64,000 nucleotides of DNA from Endozoicomonas sp. OPT23 (GCF_009653635.1 NZ_PPFD01000002.1:124001-188000), one strand, 5' to 3'. Shown: positions 15,703-26,050, counted from the first letter of the stretch. The notes: generated by a model not told the origin, from the letters alone. A program made the numbers and translations.

Positions 15703-17817
15703 TCACTGGGAAGAAACCTTATTTACTGCATTCACAACAGAATCCGAGCTTAGAATTACCGGTAAAGGCAGGCCTTTTGGTGCATCAGGGCCGTAGACTA
15801 TATTAAACGGCACACCAAAGCGTCCGTATTTTTGCAGAAACGCACTGATCTCATCGGATGGACGAGTCCAGTCGCCTTTCATCAAAATTATATTGTCTTT
15901 CTGCAGCAGAGTTTGAACTGGGTCGTTATCTATTACCGCCAGCTTGTTGGCTTTGCAGGTCACACACCAGTCGGCAGTCACATCGACAAAGACTGTTTTA
16001 CCTTCGTTGACCAGCGTGGCTATCTGAGCTTGGTTTAGTGGTTGCCAGTTCAATACTTCTTTCTGTTGCTGATTTCTAGGCAATGAACCTGTCAGCCAGC
16101 CAGTGAGTGCGACAGAGGAAAGTGCCAGTGCCAATGCCAGCGAAACAGCTTTGGCCTTGCTCCAGTTAGGCTTGAATCGAATGACTATGGCAGTAAACAG
16201 TAATGTAGAAACAAAGAGCATAACCAACGCCAGCCACTGAATATCCACGAATGCTTTCAATAGACTAAACAGCCAAAGCATGGTTGCTATCAGCATCAGT
16301 GCCAGAACACGGCGCAGGTTAACCATCCACATGCCTGGTTTCGGCATCCACTTCAGCAGGGAAGGTCTTGCAGCAATTAAAATATAAGGCAGTGACAGAC
16401 CCAGACCCAGAGCCGTGAAAATCAGGAACAGTTCAAAACTGCTGCTGGAAAGAGCGAAGGCTACTGCAGTGCCAAGGAATGGAGCCGAGCAAGGGGTGGC
16501 TAACAGTGTCGCAAACATGCCCTGTACAAAGTGACCGGCAACACTGTCATCGCCAGCTTCAGCGACTTTGGTGGACATAAAGGAAGGCAGACGTATCTCA
16601 AACACTTCCAGAAGGTTGGCAGCAAAGAGAGCCGTGATGGCAACCATAAAACCAATAAACCATGGATTCTGGAACTGAATGCCCCAGCCAATACTGCCGC
16701 CAGTGATTTTCAGAATGAAGAGAAAACCGGCCAGAATCCAGAAGGAAAAAATAATGCCTGCGGCGGACGCCAGAAACTGTTGACGTGTTTTCGACCGCTT
16801 CTGTCCTGCGGCCTGAACGACAGAGGACAGCTTCATTCCGAGCACAGGCAGCACACAGGGCATCAGGTTTAGTATCAGGCCTCCCAGCAGGGCAAACCCC
16901 AGCATCAGAATCAGGCTGGCGCTGGTTACCTCTTCAGAAGATACAATACCCTCAATTACGTTTATTGATTGTTCACTGGCATTGTTGCCATTGATCAGAG
17001 TGATCGTGAGATTTTTATCTTTAAGCTCAAACTCACCCAGCCAGCTGGAAACATCCACGGTAGCATTGAGTTGAGATCCATCTGTTCGAACGGCAGGAAG
17101 ACTGAAAGAGATATCTTCCAGGCCATCGATAATGACATCGGTTTTTTCATTCCAGCCCGCTGTTGACTGAGCGGCAATCTCAAGCTGCTTAGTCACTGGA
17201 TCAAATACTGCTTTCTCAGCGCTGATACCAGTGTCAGGCATTAAAGCAGGAACTGTGGAGAGTGCCCGATCAATCCTGAAGGAAGCGTTTGTATCTGATT
17301 TCAGCTGAGAAGGTGTGAAATCCAGCTGAATATCGTAATCAGTCAGTACACAAATGGTTGTGCAGGAGGAGAGTCTCAATCGGCCATTCAATGCTACAGG
17401 CTGATTAAGGTCATGTACTTTCAAAATCAGTGGGAAGACGGCACCGTTTTTATAACCGAGAGTATGGAGCCCAAGCAGTTCAATTCTGTGCGGTAAAGGC
17501 CAGAGCCATTCAACGCTTTCGAGGTTCTTACTCCCATTTGGAGAGTCTATTTTCCAGTCGATAACGGGAGGAATGCCCGCATCTCCCGGTGAGCGCCAAT
17601 AGGTTTTCCACTCACCAGACAATTTCACATCCAGTGCCGCAGTAACCGTTTTATCCTGTGGATTAATTTCACCAGACAGTATCAGCTGAACCTTGGCTTC
17701 CGGCTGCTGTGGATTAATCAGCCAGTCTGTGGATAGTGCATAACTTCTGCTGACAAAAGAGCACAGAAAAAGGGTCAACCATAGAAGGAAAACCTGTGGC
17801 CGAAAATGCGTATTCAT
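15703..17817 (-). CDS. scsB: Protein-disulfide reductase ScsB/DsbD family
   Basis: 704 residues in three parts. A signal peptide (ending near SRSYA) leads an N-terminal periplasmic DsbC-corrector-like domain (to ~270) containing LSSCTTICVLTDY with its Cys pair. The central membrane domain (~295-590) has the two DsbD Cys motifs LMPCVLPVLGMK and ATPCSAPFLG in eight or so hydrophobic segments. The C-terminal thioredoxin domain has FVDVTADWCVTCKANK (CVTC). This matches ScsB, which passes electrons from cytoplasmic thioredoxin across the inner membrane to periplasmic partners. The partner is most likely the ScsC-like protein encoded next. Repeat D lies in its upstream region. Confidence 0.9.
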   Translation of the reverse strand: MNTHFRPQVFLLWLTLFLCSFVSRSYALSTDWLINPQQPEAKVQLILSGEINPQDKTVTAALDVKLSGEWKTYWRSPGDAGIPPVIDWKIDSPNGSKNLESVEWLWPLPHRIELLGLHTLGYKNGAVFPLILKVHDLNQPVALNGRLRLSSCTTICVLTDYDIQLDFTPSQLKSDTNASFRIDRALSTVPALMPDTGISAEKAVFDPVTKQLEIAAQSTAGWNEKTDVIIDGLEDISFSLPAVRTDGSQLNATVDVSSWLGEFELKDKNLTITLINGNNASEQSINVIEGIVSSEEVTSASLILMLGFALLGGLILNLMPCVLPVLGMKLSSVVQAAGQKRSKTRQQFLASAAGIIFSFWILAGFLFILKITGGSIGWGIQFQNPWFIGFMVAITALFAANLLEVFEIRLPSFMSTKVAEAGDDSVAGHFVQGMFATLLATPCSAPFLGTAVAFALSSSSFELFLIFTALGLGLSLPYILIAARPSLLKWMPKPGMWMVNLRRVLALMLIATMLWLFSLLKAFVDIQWLALVMLFVSTLLFTAIVIRFKPNWSKAKAVSLALALALSSVALTGWLTGSLPRNQQQKEVLNWQPLNQAQIATLVNEGKTVFVDVTADWCVTCKANKLAVIDNDPVQTLLQKDNIILMKGDWTRPSDEISAFLQKYGRFGVPFNIVYGPDAPKGLPLPVILSSDSVVNAVNKVSSQ

Positions 17818-18277
17818 GAAACTCCAAAGATACTGCCTGGGTGTAAATAAGTACCCAGCGTACGAATCAGCAATTTAATATTCGATTACGTGTGTCCACA
17901 CGCTTAACGTCGGGTATAAACAACATACGTTAAGTATCCAGTTTTGGATGCAAAAACAATGATTATTTCAGTTCGTAGACAAATCTGGTGATGCAGATCT
18001 TCCGGGGAGTGGTTTGTACTTATATTAAGTCATTCGACTTTCGTTATTTCTTTCAACAGAAACCCTGATCAACCCTCTGGATTTCCTGTGGATAACTTCT
18101 GAACAGTTGATGTCTACTGAGCTTAACGTTCTGATCAAAAAATGATCAATCATTGGTTTGTTAAATGACCAATAACTTCTACCATCCGTAGTATTACGGA
18201 AAGAAGAAGTCACTGACATCGTTTGTCAGACTTTCACTTTTTATGACGTGATTTTTTACATGAAAGTATCTGATTCA
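17818..18277. other. Gene-free region between ydfG and scsB
   Basis: Holds repeat copy D (17846-17910), several GATC sites, one exact DnaA-box-like TGTGGATAA (18087-18095) and a hairpin ATTGGT..ACCAAT near 18150. No protein gene is supported. It presumably contains the scsB promoter. Confidence 0.5.
17846..17910 (-). repeat. Palindromic repeat, copy D, lacking the central hairpin
   Basis: Read on the minus strand, the left end (AAGCGTGTGGACACACGTAA, then TCGAATATTAAATTG) is near consensus and the right end (ATTCGTACGCTGGGTACTTA) follows directly. The GC-rich hairpin found in other copies is missing, making this a deletion derivative of about 65 bp. Confidence 0.75.
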
Positions 18278-19156
<879 letters not shown>

Positions 19157-19184
19157 CTATGACTGTAAACCGTCACAGTACTTT

Positions 19185-19279
19185 AATAAGTACTCGGACA
19201 TTTGAATTCGTATGCATTTCCCCGCCTACGGCGGGGAAATGACAATCTAATATTCGATCACGTGTGTCTGCACACTTAC
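19185..19279 (-). repeat. Palindromic intergenic repeat, copy E
   Basis: Inverted relative to copy A. On the plus strand it begins AATAAGTACTCGGACATTTG and ends TATTCGATCACGTGTGTCTG plus CACACTTAC. Perfect 12-bp hairpin, 19215-19226 with 19230-19241, loop TAC; inner CCCCGCC, outer CATTT/AAATG. It lies between the symporter gene end and the ydfG start. Confidence 0.85.
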
Positions 19280-19284
19280 GGAAA

Positions 19285-19313
19285 CAAAAAAGGCGGACTT
19301 AAAAAAGTCCGCC
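19285..19313 (-). terminator. Terminator of the DUF4212/symporter operon
   Basis: On the minus strand GGCGGACTT pairs with AAGTCCGCC, followed by a run of six T (plus-strand A run 19286-19291). Strong. Confidence 0.9.
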
Positions 19314-19356
19314 AATTGGATGAAACCGGTTGAATGGATCAGGCGATCATATCAAC

Positions 19357-21150
19357 TTATGCATTAGCAGTTTGACCACCTTCTACAGGAGCGGCTGCAT
19401 TGTTGCTGCTTGGTACACGGATTTCTTCAACCAGGTCCTGAATGTGCTGTGGTGGCGGCGCAGTCAGATGGCAGATTACGAAGGAAACCGAGAAGTTGAT
19501 GATCATACCCAGAGTACCGATACCTTCTGGAGATACACCGAACCACCAGTGTTCAGGATTGTTATCCGCAGGGTTAACAAACTTGAAGTACACAATGTAG
19601 GCAAAGGTGAATGCCAGACCGGCGATCATACCGGACACAGCACCTTCACGGTTCATGCGCTTGTAGAAAATACCCATCAGGATGGCAGGGAAGAAAGACG
19701 CCGCTGCCAGACCGAACGCGAAGGCAACTACCTGCGCCACGAATCCGGGTGGATAGATACCGAACAAACCGGCTATTACTATTGCTGCACCTGCCGCTAT
19801 CCGTGCTGCCAGCAGTTCCTGTTTATCAGAAATATTGGGAGCAAGGTTCTGTTTCAACAAGTCATGGGATACCGATGTTGAAATTACCAGCAACAAACCG
19901 GCTGCTGTAGACAGGGCTGCTGCAAGACCACCTGCTGCAATCAATGCGATAACCCAGCCTGGCAGACCTGCAATTTCAGGGTTAGCCAGTACCATGATGT
20001 CACGGTCTACATAGAGTTCGTTAACGCCTTCAGTCGGAGCATTGTTGATCAGACGCTCGCCGCTTTCACCACGTTCGTCGGTGAAGGATGGCTTACCAGC
20101 AAAAGACTTACCGGCAGTGTACTGAATCTTGCCGTCTTCGTTCTTATCAACCCAGGCGATCAGACCGGAGTTTTCCCAGTTAGAGAACCACTTTGGCAGT
20201 TCTTTATAGGACGCTTCACTTACGGTGTTCAGCAGGTTGATACGGGCAAAGCTGGCTACTGCAGGAGCAGTGGTGTACAGAATCGCAATGAACAGCAGAG
20301 CGAAACCGGCAGACTTACGAGCATCACGTACTGTTGGAGTGGTGAAGAAGCGTACGATTACGTGTGGCAGACCGGCGGTACCGACCATCAGGGCCATGGT
20401 AATAAAGAATACGTCGATGGTTGATTTAGAACCATCCGTATACTGGGCAAAGCCAAGTTCTGCCGAGAGCCCGTCGAGCTTTTCAAGCACAGACATTCCC
20501 GTTCCTGTCACTTCTGAACCAAAGCCCAGCTGTGGGATTGGGTTGCCGGTGATCAGCATGGAGATGTAGATCGCAGGAACCATAAAGGCAAAGATCATTA
20601 CACAATACTGGGCTACCTGGGTGTAGGTGATACCCTTCATGCCGCCGAGTACAGCGTAGAAGAATACGATACCCATACCGATCAGTACGCCACTGACGAT
20701 GTCCACTTCGAGGTAACGGGAGAATACAATACCTACGCCGCGCATCTGCCCTGCCACATACGTGAAGGAGATGAAGATAACGCAGATAACCGCCACAACA
20801 CGGGCGATCTGGGAGTAGTAACGCTCACCAACAAAGTCAGGCACAGTAAACTTGCCGAATTTGCGCAGGTAAGGTGCCAGGCACATGGCCAGCAGTACAT
20901 AACCACCGGTCCAGCCCATCAGGTAAACAGCACCGTCACGGCCTACAAAAGAGATAATACCGGCCATGGAGATAAACGACGCTGCCGACATCCAGTCAGC
21001 ACCGGTTGCCATACCATTGGCAATCGGGTGTATGCCTTTACCGGCAACATAGTATTCACTGGTGGAGCCGGCACGGCTCCAGATTGCTATACCTATGTAC
21101 AGCGTGAAGGTCACGCCTACAAACAGGTAAGTTAATAATTCCGTGCTCAT
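19357..21150 (-). CDS. Sodium:solute symporter family protein (VC_2705 type)
   Basis: 597 residues with about 13 hydrophobic segments of the SSS (SLC5-like, LeuT-fold) family. Typical stretches are SEYYVAGKGIHPIANGMATGADWMSAASFISMAG (N-terminal sodium/substrate site), FTVPDFVGERY, YVAGQMRGVGIVFSRYL and GLAAALSTAAGLLLVISTSVSHDLLK. A ~90-residue insert around 320-400 containing a DKNEDGKIQ EF-hand-like stretch is a feature of this subfamily. The small DUF4212 gene directly precedes it with one base between stop and start, the known small/large pairing. Related to ActP acetate permease; acetate or another small organic acid is a reasonable but unproven substrate. Inner membrane. Confidence 0.9.
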   Translation of the reverse strand: MSTELLTYLFVGVTFTLYIGIAIWSRAGSTSEYYVAGKGIHPIANGMATGADWMSAASFISMAGIISFVGRDGAVYLMGWTGGYVLLAMCLAPYLRKFGKFTVPDFVGERYYSQIARVVAVICVIFISFTYVAGQMRGVGIVFSRYLEVDIVSGVLIGMGIVFFYAVLGGMKGITYTQVAQYCVMIFAFMVPAIYISMLITGNPIPQLGFGSEVTGTGMSVLEKLDGLSAELGFAQYTDGSKSTIDVFFITMALMVGTAGLPHVIVRFFTTPTVRDARKSAGFALLFIAILYTTAPAVASFARINLLNTVSEASYKELPKWFSNWENSGLIAWVDKNEDGKIQYTAGKSFAGKPSFTDERGESGERLINNAPTEGVNELYVDRDIMVLANPEIAGLPGWVIALIAAGGLAAALSTAAGLLLVISTSVSHDLLKQNLAPNISDKQELLAARIAAGAAIVIAGLFGIYPPGFVAQVVAFAFGLAAASFFPAILMGIFYKRMNREGAVSGMIAGLAFTFAYIVYFKFVNPADNNPEHWWFGVSPEGIGTLGMIINFSVSFVICHLTAPPPQHIQDLVEEIRVPSSNNAAAPVEGGQTANA

Positions 21151-21151
21151 C

Positions 21152-21433
21152 TTACGCGTCTCCTTCCTGAACGTTGTACTTACGGTCCAGCTTGTTCATT
21201 TTCCATGCGTAGACATAGATCAGAATCACGAATGCGTAGATAGAGCCTTGTTGGGCAAACCAGAACCCTAGTGGGAAGCCACCGAGCTGGAACTGGTCAA
21301 GGAAGTCGACGAAAAGGATGCCGGCGCCAAAAGAGACGGCAAACCATATTACAAGCAATTTTAGAAGGAGACTTACATTCTCCTTCCAGTAGGCGGCGGC
21401 CGCCGTTTTTTGTTGATCTTGTGAGTGAGCCAC
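21152..21433 (-). CDS. DUF4212 small subunit of sodium:solute symporter
   Basis: 93 residues, start GTG at 21433 with AGGAG nine bases upstream. Two transmembrane helices are visible (LLLKLLVIWFAVSFGAGILF and FWFAQQGSIYAFVILIYVYAW), separated by the conserved LGGFPLGFWFAQQGS loop, and the C-terminus is charged (KLDRKYNVQEG). This is the family that always accompanies the VC_2705-type large symporter, whose ATG follows the TAA after a single G; translational coupling is therefore likely. Probably an accessory subunit in the inner membrane. Confidence 0.9.
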   Translation of the reverse strand: MAHSQDQQKTAAAAYWKENVSLLLKLLVIWFAVSFGAGILFVDFLDQFQLGGFPLGFWFAQQGSIYAFVILIYVYAWKMNKLDRKYNVQEGDA

Positions 21434-21829
21434 TGAAAGCCTCTCCTATTATAATTTTCTTATTCGAGATGCGCCCGCTAACAGTATCAGGAACGAGGTT
21501 TTATGCCTTTTCGACTTTAGTCTGAATTTTACTTTATTCCTCACGTAAGTAATTGCCGTTGAAGTCATTTCAAACGATTGTTTAATTGCTGCAGATCAAT
21601 TTCAGGCAAGTGATTATCTTCAATAATGAAGCCAACCAATATCCACGGTCGAAAGGCTTGATGATCAAAGTGGTAGTCATCTTTCAGTCATTATTTTCAG
21701 ACGGACTACCATCAGAGTTGCAGTACAAACCTCCGGTCGCAGTTTTCCCCTCGCAGAGTCAGGCTGCACTTTAATTCATTCTGACTCCGCCGATAAATCC
21801 AGCTCCTTCAAATAACAGGGAGATTTAAA
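21434..21829. other. Divergent promoter region, no gene seen
   Basis: About 400 bp between the DUF4212 gene (minus) and the small secreted protein (plus). It is moderately AT-rich with no recognised repeat, hairpin or reading frame with protein character. Likely holds both promoters. Confidence 0.5.
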
Positions 21830-22090
21830 ATGAAACTGATTGCTCTGACTGCAGCTGCACTGATGATCGCCATGCCGTTTGCCCAGGCTGATGAAAACAA
21901 AGCCAAGACTGAAAACATGGTCTGCTACCCAATGAATAATACTGCAGCACCTATTACCGGTGTTGAAGTGGGACAGTTCACTTCTACATTTACGCCTGCT
22001 TTCTTTATCAGTAGTGAGCGTGACTACATGGCTTGTCAGGATATTGCGAAGAGAAAAGGCGGTGTGGTCATTATTGACCCAAATGCCTGA
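21830..22090 (+). CDS. Small secreted protein of unknown function
   Basis: 86 residues. The signal peptide MKLIALTAAALMIAMPFAQA is clear, with cleavage before DENKAK; AGGGAG lies eight bases before the ATG, and a strong terminator follows at once, so this is a real monocistronic gene. The mature ~66 residues contain two Cys (MVCYPMNN and MACQDIAKRKGG), possibly one disulfide, and strands GVEVGQFTSTFTPAFFIS and GGVVIIDPNA. I do not recognise a family. Periplasmic location is predicted. Confidence 0.75.
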   Translation: MKLIALTAAALMIAMPFAQADENKAKTENMVCYPMNNTAAPITGVEVGQFTSTFTPAFFISSERDYMACQDIAKRKGGVVIIDPNA

Positions 22091-22114
22091 TAATCGAACC
22101 TGACATTTATCCCT

Positions 22115-22140
22115 AAGCCCGGTATTCTGCCGGGCTTTTC
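22115..22140 (+). terminator. Terminator after small secreted protein
   Basis: AAGCCCGG (22115-22122) and CCGGGCTT (22130-22137) with a 7-nt loop, then TTC..TTTT. Confidence 0.85.
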
Positions 22141-22162
22141 AATTTTATCTATTCTTATTTAT

Positions 22163-23596
22163 ATGCCCTCAACTGGAAAACCTGTGATGGATCACTCATT
22201 GTCTGAGTCCGATCGAAAACGAATTACCCTCGAAAAGTCTATTAACCCTGCAGGCGTCCTTGCGTTAGCAACCGGATCTATTATTGGTTTTGGCTGCTTT
22301 ATCCTTCCTGGCAGCATGCTGCAGATGGCAGGACCTTTGGGAGCTGTGCTGGGTATTTTACTGGGTGGCTTAATCATGCTGATCATAGGAAAAAGCTATG
22401 GCTATATGATTGCCAGGCTGCCCGTTTCAGGTGGCGAATTTGCTTACGCTTACCATGGTTTTGGTCGCAACCATGCTTTTGCCTGTGGCTGGTTCTTAGC
22501 GCTTGGCTACGTCAGTATTATTCCGCTGAATGCAACAGCTCTGACTTTGCTGGTACAGTTTATCGACCCTGACCTACTCAGTTGGGGCTATCTATACAGT
22601 ATTGCCAATGATGATATTTATCTGGGTGAGCTGGTGTTGGCCGGTGGTGCGATTCTGTTATTTGGCTTTCTTAATATTATTGGCTCAAAGTTGGTCTCGC
22701 AGACGCAAACTTATATGGTGGCGATGCTGATTATCGCTGTTGCCATTATTGCTTCTGGTGCAGCAACGTCTGATCTTTCATCTGCTGCTCATCTGACCCC
22801 ATTCTTTAGTCAGGAAAGAGAGGCTTGGGCTGGGGTTCTTAAAATTCTGGCCATTGCTCCTTTCTTGTTTGTTGGTTTCGATACTATTCCTCAGTCAGCG
22901 GAAGAGTATGAATTCAAGCCAGCACTGGCCAGTAAACTGATTACTTACGCTATAGTCGTCGGCTCTTTGATTTATGTTGCGGTACTGCTGGCAACAGCTG
23001 TGGTGTTGCCTTGGCAGGAGCTGGTTGCCGAAGATCATGAATGGTTTACCGGTTTCGCATTGGAAGCCGCAGTGGGTAAGACGGGTATTATCTTTCTGGC
23101 CGTTGCGATCAGTATGGGGGTTTGCACCGGTATTAATGGCTTTATGGTTGCAACCAGTCGGCTGCTGTTTTCCATGGGGCGGGCAAAGGTGCTTCCTGAC
23201 TGGTTTACCAAAGTGGAAGGTGAACACCATGTGCCGCGGCATGCCATTATTTTCTCTGTGCTATTAGCTTTAGTCGCTCCGTTGTTCGGTCGCAATGTGA
23301 TTATCTGGGTGGTGGATATGGCCGCACTGGGTACTGCTTTTGGCTATATGTACACCTGCTTCAGTGCCTGGAAGAATGGTAGAAAGTTTGTGTCTCTATT
23401 AGGAGGGCTACTTTCTTTTGGCATCCTGCTGTTACTGACCGTCCCAGGAAGTCCTGGTGTAATGGCAGAAGAAAGCTGGTGGGCGTGCTTGATCTGGCTG
23501 GTTCTTGGAGCGGCGTTTTATTGGGGAGAAAGGAAGAAGCTTGCAGGTATTTCAAAAGAAGAAATGGATTATCTGATCCTGAATAAGAAAAACTGA
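22163..23596 (+). CDS. APC-family amino acid permease
   Basis: 477 residues (469 if it starts at the second ATG, 22187, which has a GGA nine to ten bases before it; neither start has a strong Shine-Dalgarno). The first helix carries the APC unwound-segment motif ALATGSIIGFGCFILPGSMLQMAGPLGA, followed by ARLPVSGGEFAYAYHGFGRNHAFACGW. About twelve hydrophobic segments. FDTIPQSAEEY in helix 6 and GFMVATSRLLFSMGRAKVLPDWF in the helix 8-9 region are typical of the YveA/ethanolamine-permease-like branch. Substrate unknown, most likely an amino acid or amine imported with protons. Inner membrane. Ends before a shared hairpin terminator; convergent with the DUF1302 gene. Confidence 0.88.
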   Translation: MPSTGKPVMDHSLSESDRKRITLEKSINPAGVLALATGSIIGFGCFILPGSMLQMAGPLGAVLGILLGGLIMLIIGKSYGYMIARLPVSGGEFAYAYHGFGRNHAFACGWFLALGYVSIIPLNATALTLLVQFIDPDLLSWGYLYSIANDDIYLGELVLAGGAILLFGFLNIIGSKLVSQTQTYMVAMLIIAVAIIASGAATSDLSSAAHLTPFFSQEREAWAGVLKILAIAPFLFVGFDTIPQSAEEYEFKPALASKLITYAIVVGSLIYVAVLLATAVVLPWQELVAEDHEWFTGFALEAAVGKTGIIFLAVAISMGVCTGINGFMVATSRLLFSMGRAKVLPDWFTKVEGEHHVPRHAIIFSVLLALVAPLFGRNVIIWVVDMAALGTAFGYMYTCFSAWKNGRKFVSLLGGLLSFGILLLLTVPGSPGVMAEESWWACLIWLVLGAAFYWGERKKLAGISKEEMDYLILNKKN

Positions 23597-23624
23597 TAGA
23601 AAGAGTTGGAAAGCGGAGTTAATA

Positions 23625-23656
23625 AAAGGCCAGAGATTGATGAATCTCTGGCCTTT
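23625..23656. terminator. Shared hairpin between convergent permease and DUF1302 genes
   Basis: AAAGGCCAGAGATT (23625-23638) pairs perfectly with AATCTCTGGCCTTT (23643-23656), loop GATG. The T tract on either side is short, but arms ending in AAA/TTT make it work in both directions. Confidence 0.75.
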
Positions 23657-23720
23657 ATCTTTGTAGAGGCTATGTAGAGGCTATGCCCTAACAAGCATTG
23701 CCCAGTTAGAGTTTATTCGA

Positions 23721-25724
23721 TTAAAACTTGTAACCAACAGAGCCGGTAATCACACCTTTACGCAGAACGTTCTTGGCATCACCACCCCAGGTCAGCTTAC
23801 CAATTACATCGTTGTATTCAGCAGTCAGACCCATATTGATCTTCTTCTCACCTTCTTCAAAACGACCCAGACGGTGGGAGTTACCCTTGAAGTCATGAGT
23901 CCAGCGGAAAGTGGATTTCAGGTTCAACCCCTGCATACCAACGTTGTTCCAGTTGGCGCCCAGCATCAGGTTGTAACCCATGCTGAGTTTGTCGAGGCGA
24001 TCGTCGGCGGTCTGGTCTGGATTCGCTTCAGTAGCATAAGCTTCAGCGCCCTTTGCAGTGTAACGGTCAAAATCATCAAGACCGGAGATCAGCTCGAAAG
24101 CGCCTTCAGCAACTACGTACATCAAATCTGTGCCAAGTACTGCGCCAAAGGGTTGAACGACAGAAAGGGAGCCATTATAGAGCTCTACTTCTTTAGAGTT
24201 TCGATACCAGCTGCCGTAATTGGTGTATTCTCGGCCAGGTTCAGCAAGGGATGGATTCATTTTGCCACCACCTAAAACTTGTCCGGCGCCAACTGTAGCT
24301 TGATACAAAATGTCATCAGGGTGATCTACATAAATTGGAGCATTTGGTCGGTAGGTTAACTCGCCCGCAATTCGCGTATAGCCAAATACTTTGGTATTGA
24401 ATGTCAGGCCATATACTTCAATACCCTCAGGATATGCTGTAGTCGCAGTGACGTCGTTGTTTAACATTCCCAGAGCAGCTAAGGTGCCAGCAGTTTTTCT
24501 GATACCAGCTGCACTATCAATTCCCAAAAGTGGAAGTAAGGCAGTTTGTCCACTTAATGCAAGGTTTTGAGCCAGTTGAGTTAAGGATGCGCCAGCTGCT
24601 TGAGCTCTTGATCCAAGATTCTGGACGGCATTTTCATCCAGCTTTATATCAATGAACTGTAGTCTGGAGTTGTACTTCGCGTAATGAAGCCCAAACTCTG
24701 TATCTTTAAGAAATTCAGGTTTGTAGTTCAGTTTGAAGCCAAACTGATCTTTGTCTTTAGCGTTACTAGTAGTCAAATCTGCAACTTTGAAAAAGTCGCC
24801 GGTTGGTTTAATGTCTGCAGCACCAAGAGCACCTGCAAATAGCTGGTTTTTTAAGCCTTCAGGAAGCTTGCTATAAGCCAAATCCTGCCCCGGAACGAAA
24901 ATATCCAGATTAGATCCAAAAGTACCACGGCCCAGTGATACAGATTTTTCCCAGTCATACTGAATAAAGCCGGAAGCACTCAACTGGTCGTTGAATTTGA
25001 AGTCCATCTGAACCATACCCTGAGGCAGGAGCAGATCATTGTCTGAACCGGGAATGCTGTTCAGGGCAAAGTCATAGGCGTTCAGGTTCTTGAGACCGCC
25101 ACCGTAAAACAGGGTCTCGCCCCAATCCAGAGTCTGGTTACCAACACGCAGGGTGAATTCTTCGCCACCGGAAAAGGTGTGGCTGCCATAAACATAGGCT
25201 TCCTGAAGTTTTACACCACGACCCTGGTTGTCTTTTACTTCATCACTCCAGCCGGAGAAGGTTCCGGTCTGATCACCCAGTACATCAGGGTATTTCGCAA
25301 AGTCTTCGGCGTTATTTTCCGCCCACTTGTTTTTACCATTGATCAGGACGTCGTCGTAAAAAGCAGTACCACGAACAAACAGGCCGTAGTTGTCTTTTTT
25401 CAATTCCAGGGTAGAAGACAGTTTGAGGGCTTTGCTGACAAAACCTCCATCAAATGATCGAAGGCCATCATTAGAGTTTCGACCACTGGTTGGTGCACCA
25501 GTATTACTGTCAGTTGTAGTCTCATACCCTTTCAGGTCATATTTTGTACCAACCGAAATGGTTGTATTCAGAGAACCTTCAACAGAACCATCAGCCAGAT
25601 CAAAGTCATAGGCATGAGCGGGAGCTATCAGCATAGAGCCGGCCAGCATAAATCCGGCGGCGGCAGGTGCCAGCATCAAACGGCCACGAGGCGTTCGTGC
25701 AGTCAAGGGGGTTACATCTTTCAT
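23721..25724 (-). CDS. DUF1302 outer-membrane protein
   Basis: 667 residues. The N-terminus has a long basic region (ARTPRGRLMLAP) then a hydrophobic stretch ending PAHA, a signal peptide. The mature part starts YDFDLADGSVEGSLNTTISVGTKYDLKG and contains GNQTLDWGETLFYGGGLKNLNAYD and ELTYRPNAPIYV, standard DUF1302 blocks. The C-terminus ends KGVITGSVGYKF, with a terminal Phe as in beta-barrel proteins. DUF1302 proteins are predicted outer-membrane barrels, often beside DUF1329 lipoproteins and RND-type exporters; no such partner is here. Residues ~365-420 (Ala/Leu-rich) look like an insert. Function unknown; transport of a hydrophobic compound is a guess. Confidence 0.85.
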   Translation of the reverse strand: MKDVTPLTARTPRGRLMLAPAAAGFMLAGSMLIAPAHAYDFDLADGSVEGSLNTTISVGTKYDLKGYETTTDSNTGAPTSGRNSNDGLRSFDGGFVSKALKLSSTLELKKDNYGLFVRGTAFYDDVLINGKNKWAENNAEDFAKYPDVLGDQTGTFSGWSDEVKDNQGRGVKLQEAYVYGSHTFSGGEEFTLRVGNQTLDWGETLFYGGGLKNLNAYDFALNSIPGSDNDLLLPQGMVQMDFKFNDQLSASGFIQYDWEKSVSLGRGTFGSNLDIFVPGQDLAYSKLPEGLKNQLFAGALGAADIKPTGDFFKVADLTTSNAKDKDQFGFKLNYKPEFLKDTEFGLHYAKYNSRLQFIDIKLDENAVQNLGSRAQAAGASLTQLAQNLALSGQTALLPLLGIDSAAGIRKTAGTLAALGMLNNDVTATTAYPEGIEVYGLTFNTKVFGYTRIAGELTYRPNAPIYVDHPDDILYQATVGAGQVLGGGKMNPSLAEPGREYTNYGSWYRNSKEVELYNGSLSVVQPFGAVLGTDLMYVVAEGAFELISGLDDFDRYTAKGAEAYATEANPDQTADDRLDKLSMGYNLMLGANWNNVGMQGLNLKSTFRWTHDFKGNSHRLGRFEEGEKKINMGLTAEYNDVIGKLTWGGDAKNVLRKGVITGSVGYKF

Positions 25725-26012
25725 GTATGGGATCCTTGGTTTTATTATTATTTTTTTTGTGTTGGTTTTTCTTATTGTTTGGTCAGTAATAGTTACTTAT
25801 TCAAACAGTTGTTTCAAGACGTTCTAGGGCATTTTATAGTATTTTTATTGCTTGTTTCTAACTTTTAAAGTTATTTTGTCGTATTTTTGTTAAAAGCATT
25901 CTGTCGTTTAAATGATTGGTAATGTATTAATTAATGCTCAATTCATATATTTCAAGGGGCGCGGAGCAGGTGGGTAGAAAGGCAGGCTTCATTGGAAGAG
26001 GTTTTCAGGTTA
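25725..26012 (-). promoter_or_regulatory. AT-rich upstream region of the DUF1302 gene
   Basis: About 290 bp (352 with the terminator at 26013) with long T runs (TTTTATTATTATTTTTTTTG near 25740) and no gene. It presumably holds the promoter of the DUF1302 gene. No specific site is called. Confidence 0.5.
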
Positions 26013-26050
26013 CAAAAAAATGCTGACACCTGGCTAACCCAGGTGTCATG
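26013..26050 (-). terminator. Terminator after the 153-residue hypothetical gene
   Basis: On the minus strand TGACACCTGG pairs with CCAGGTGTCA around GTTAG, then GCATTTTTTT. Strong. Confidence 0.9.

Noticed and set aside
18087-18095. Exact DnaA-box-like TGTGGATAA near several GATC sites
   Set aside because: One isolated box, with no cluster of boxes, no AT-rich unwinding region and none of the usual origin neighbours (dnaA, mnmG, rpmH); not called as an origin.
18025-18219. 64-codon minus-strand frame in the ydfG-scsB gap
   Set aside because: No Shine-Dalgarno, no hydrophobic or domain pattern, and low-complexity intergenic context.
23721-25724. DUF1302 gene as a porin of known substrate
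   Set aside because: The beta-barrel end and DUF1302 motifs are clear, but nothing supports a specific substrate, and the usual DUF1329 partner is absent.
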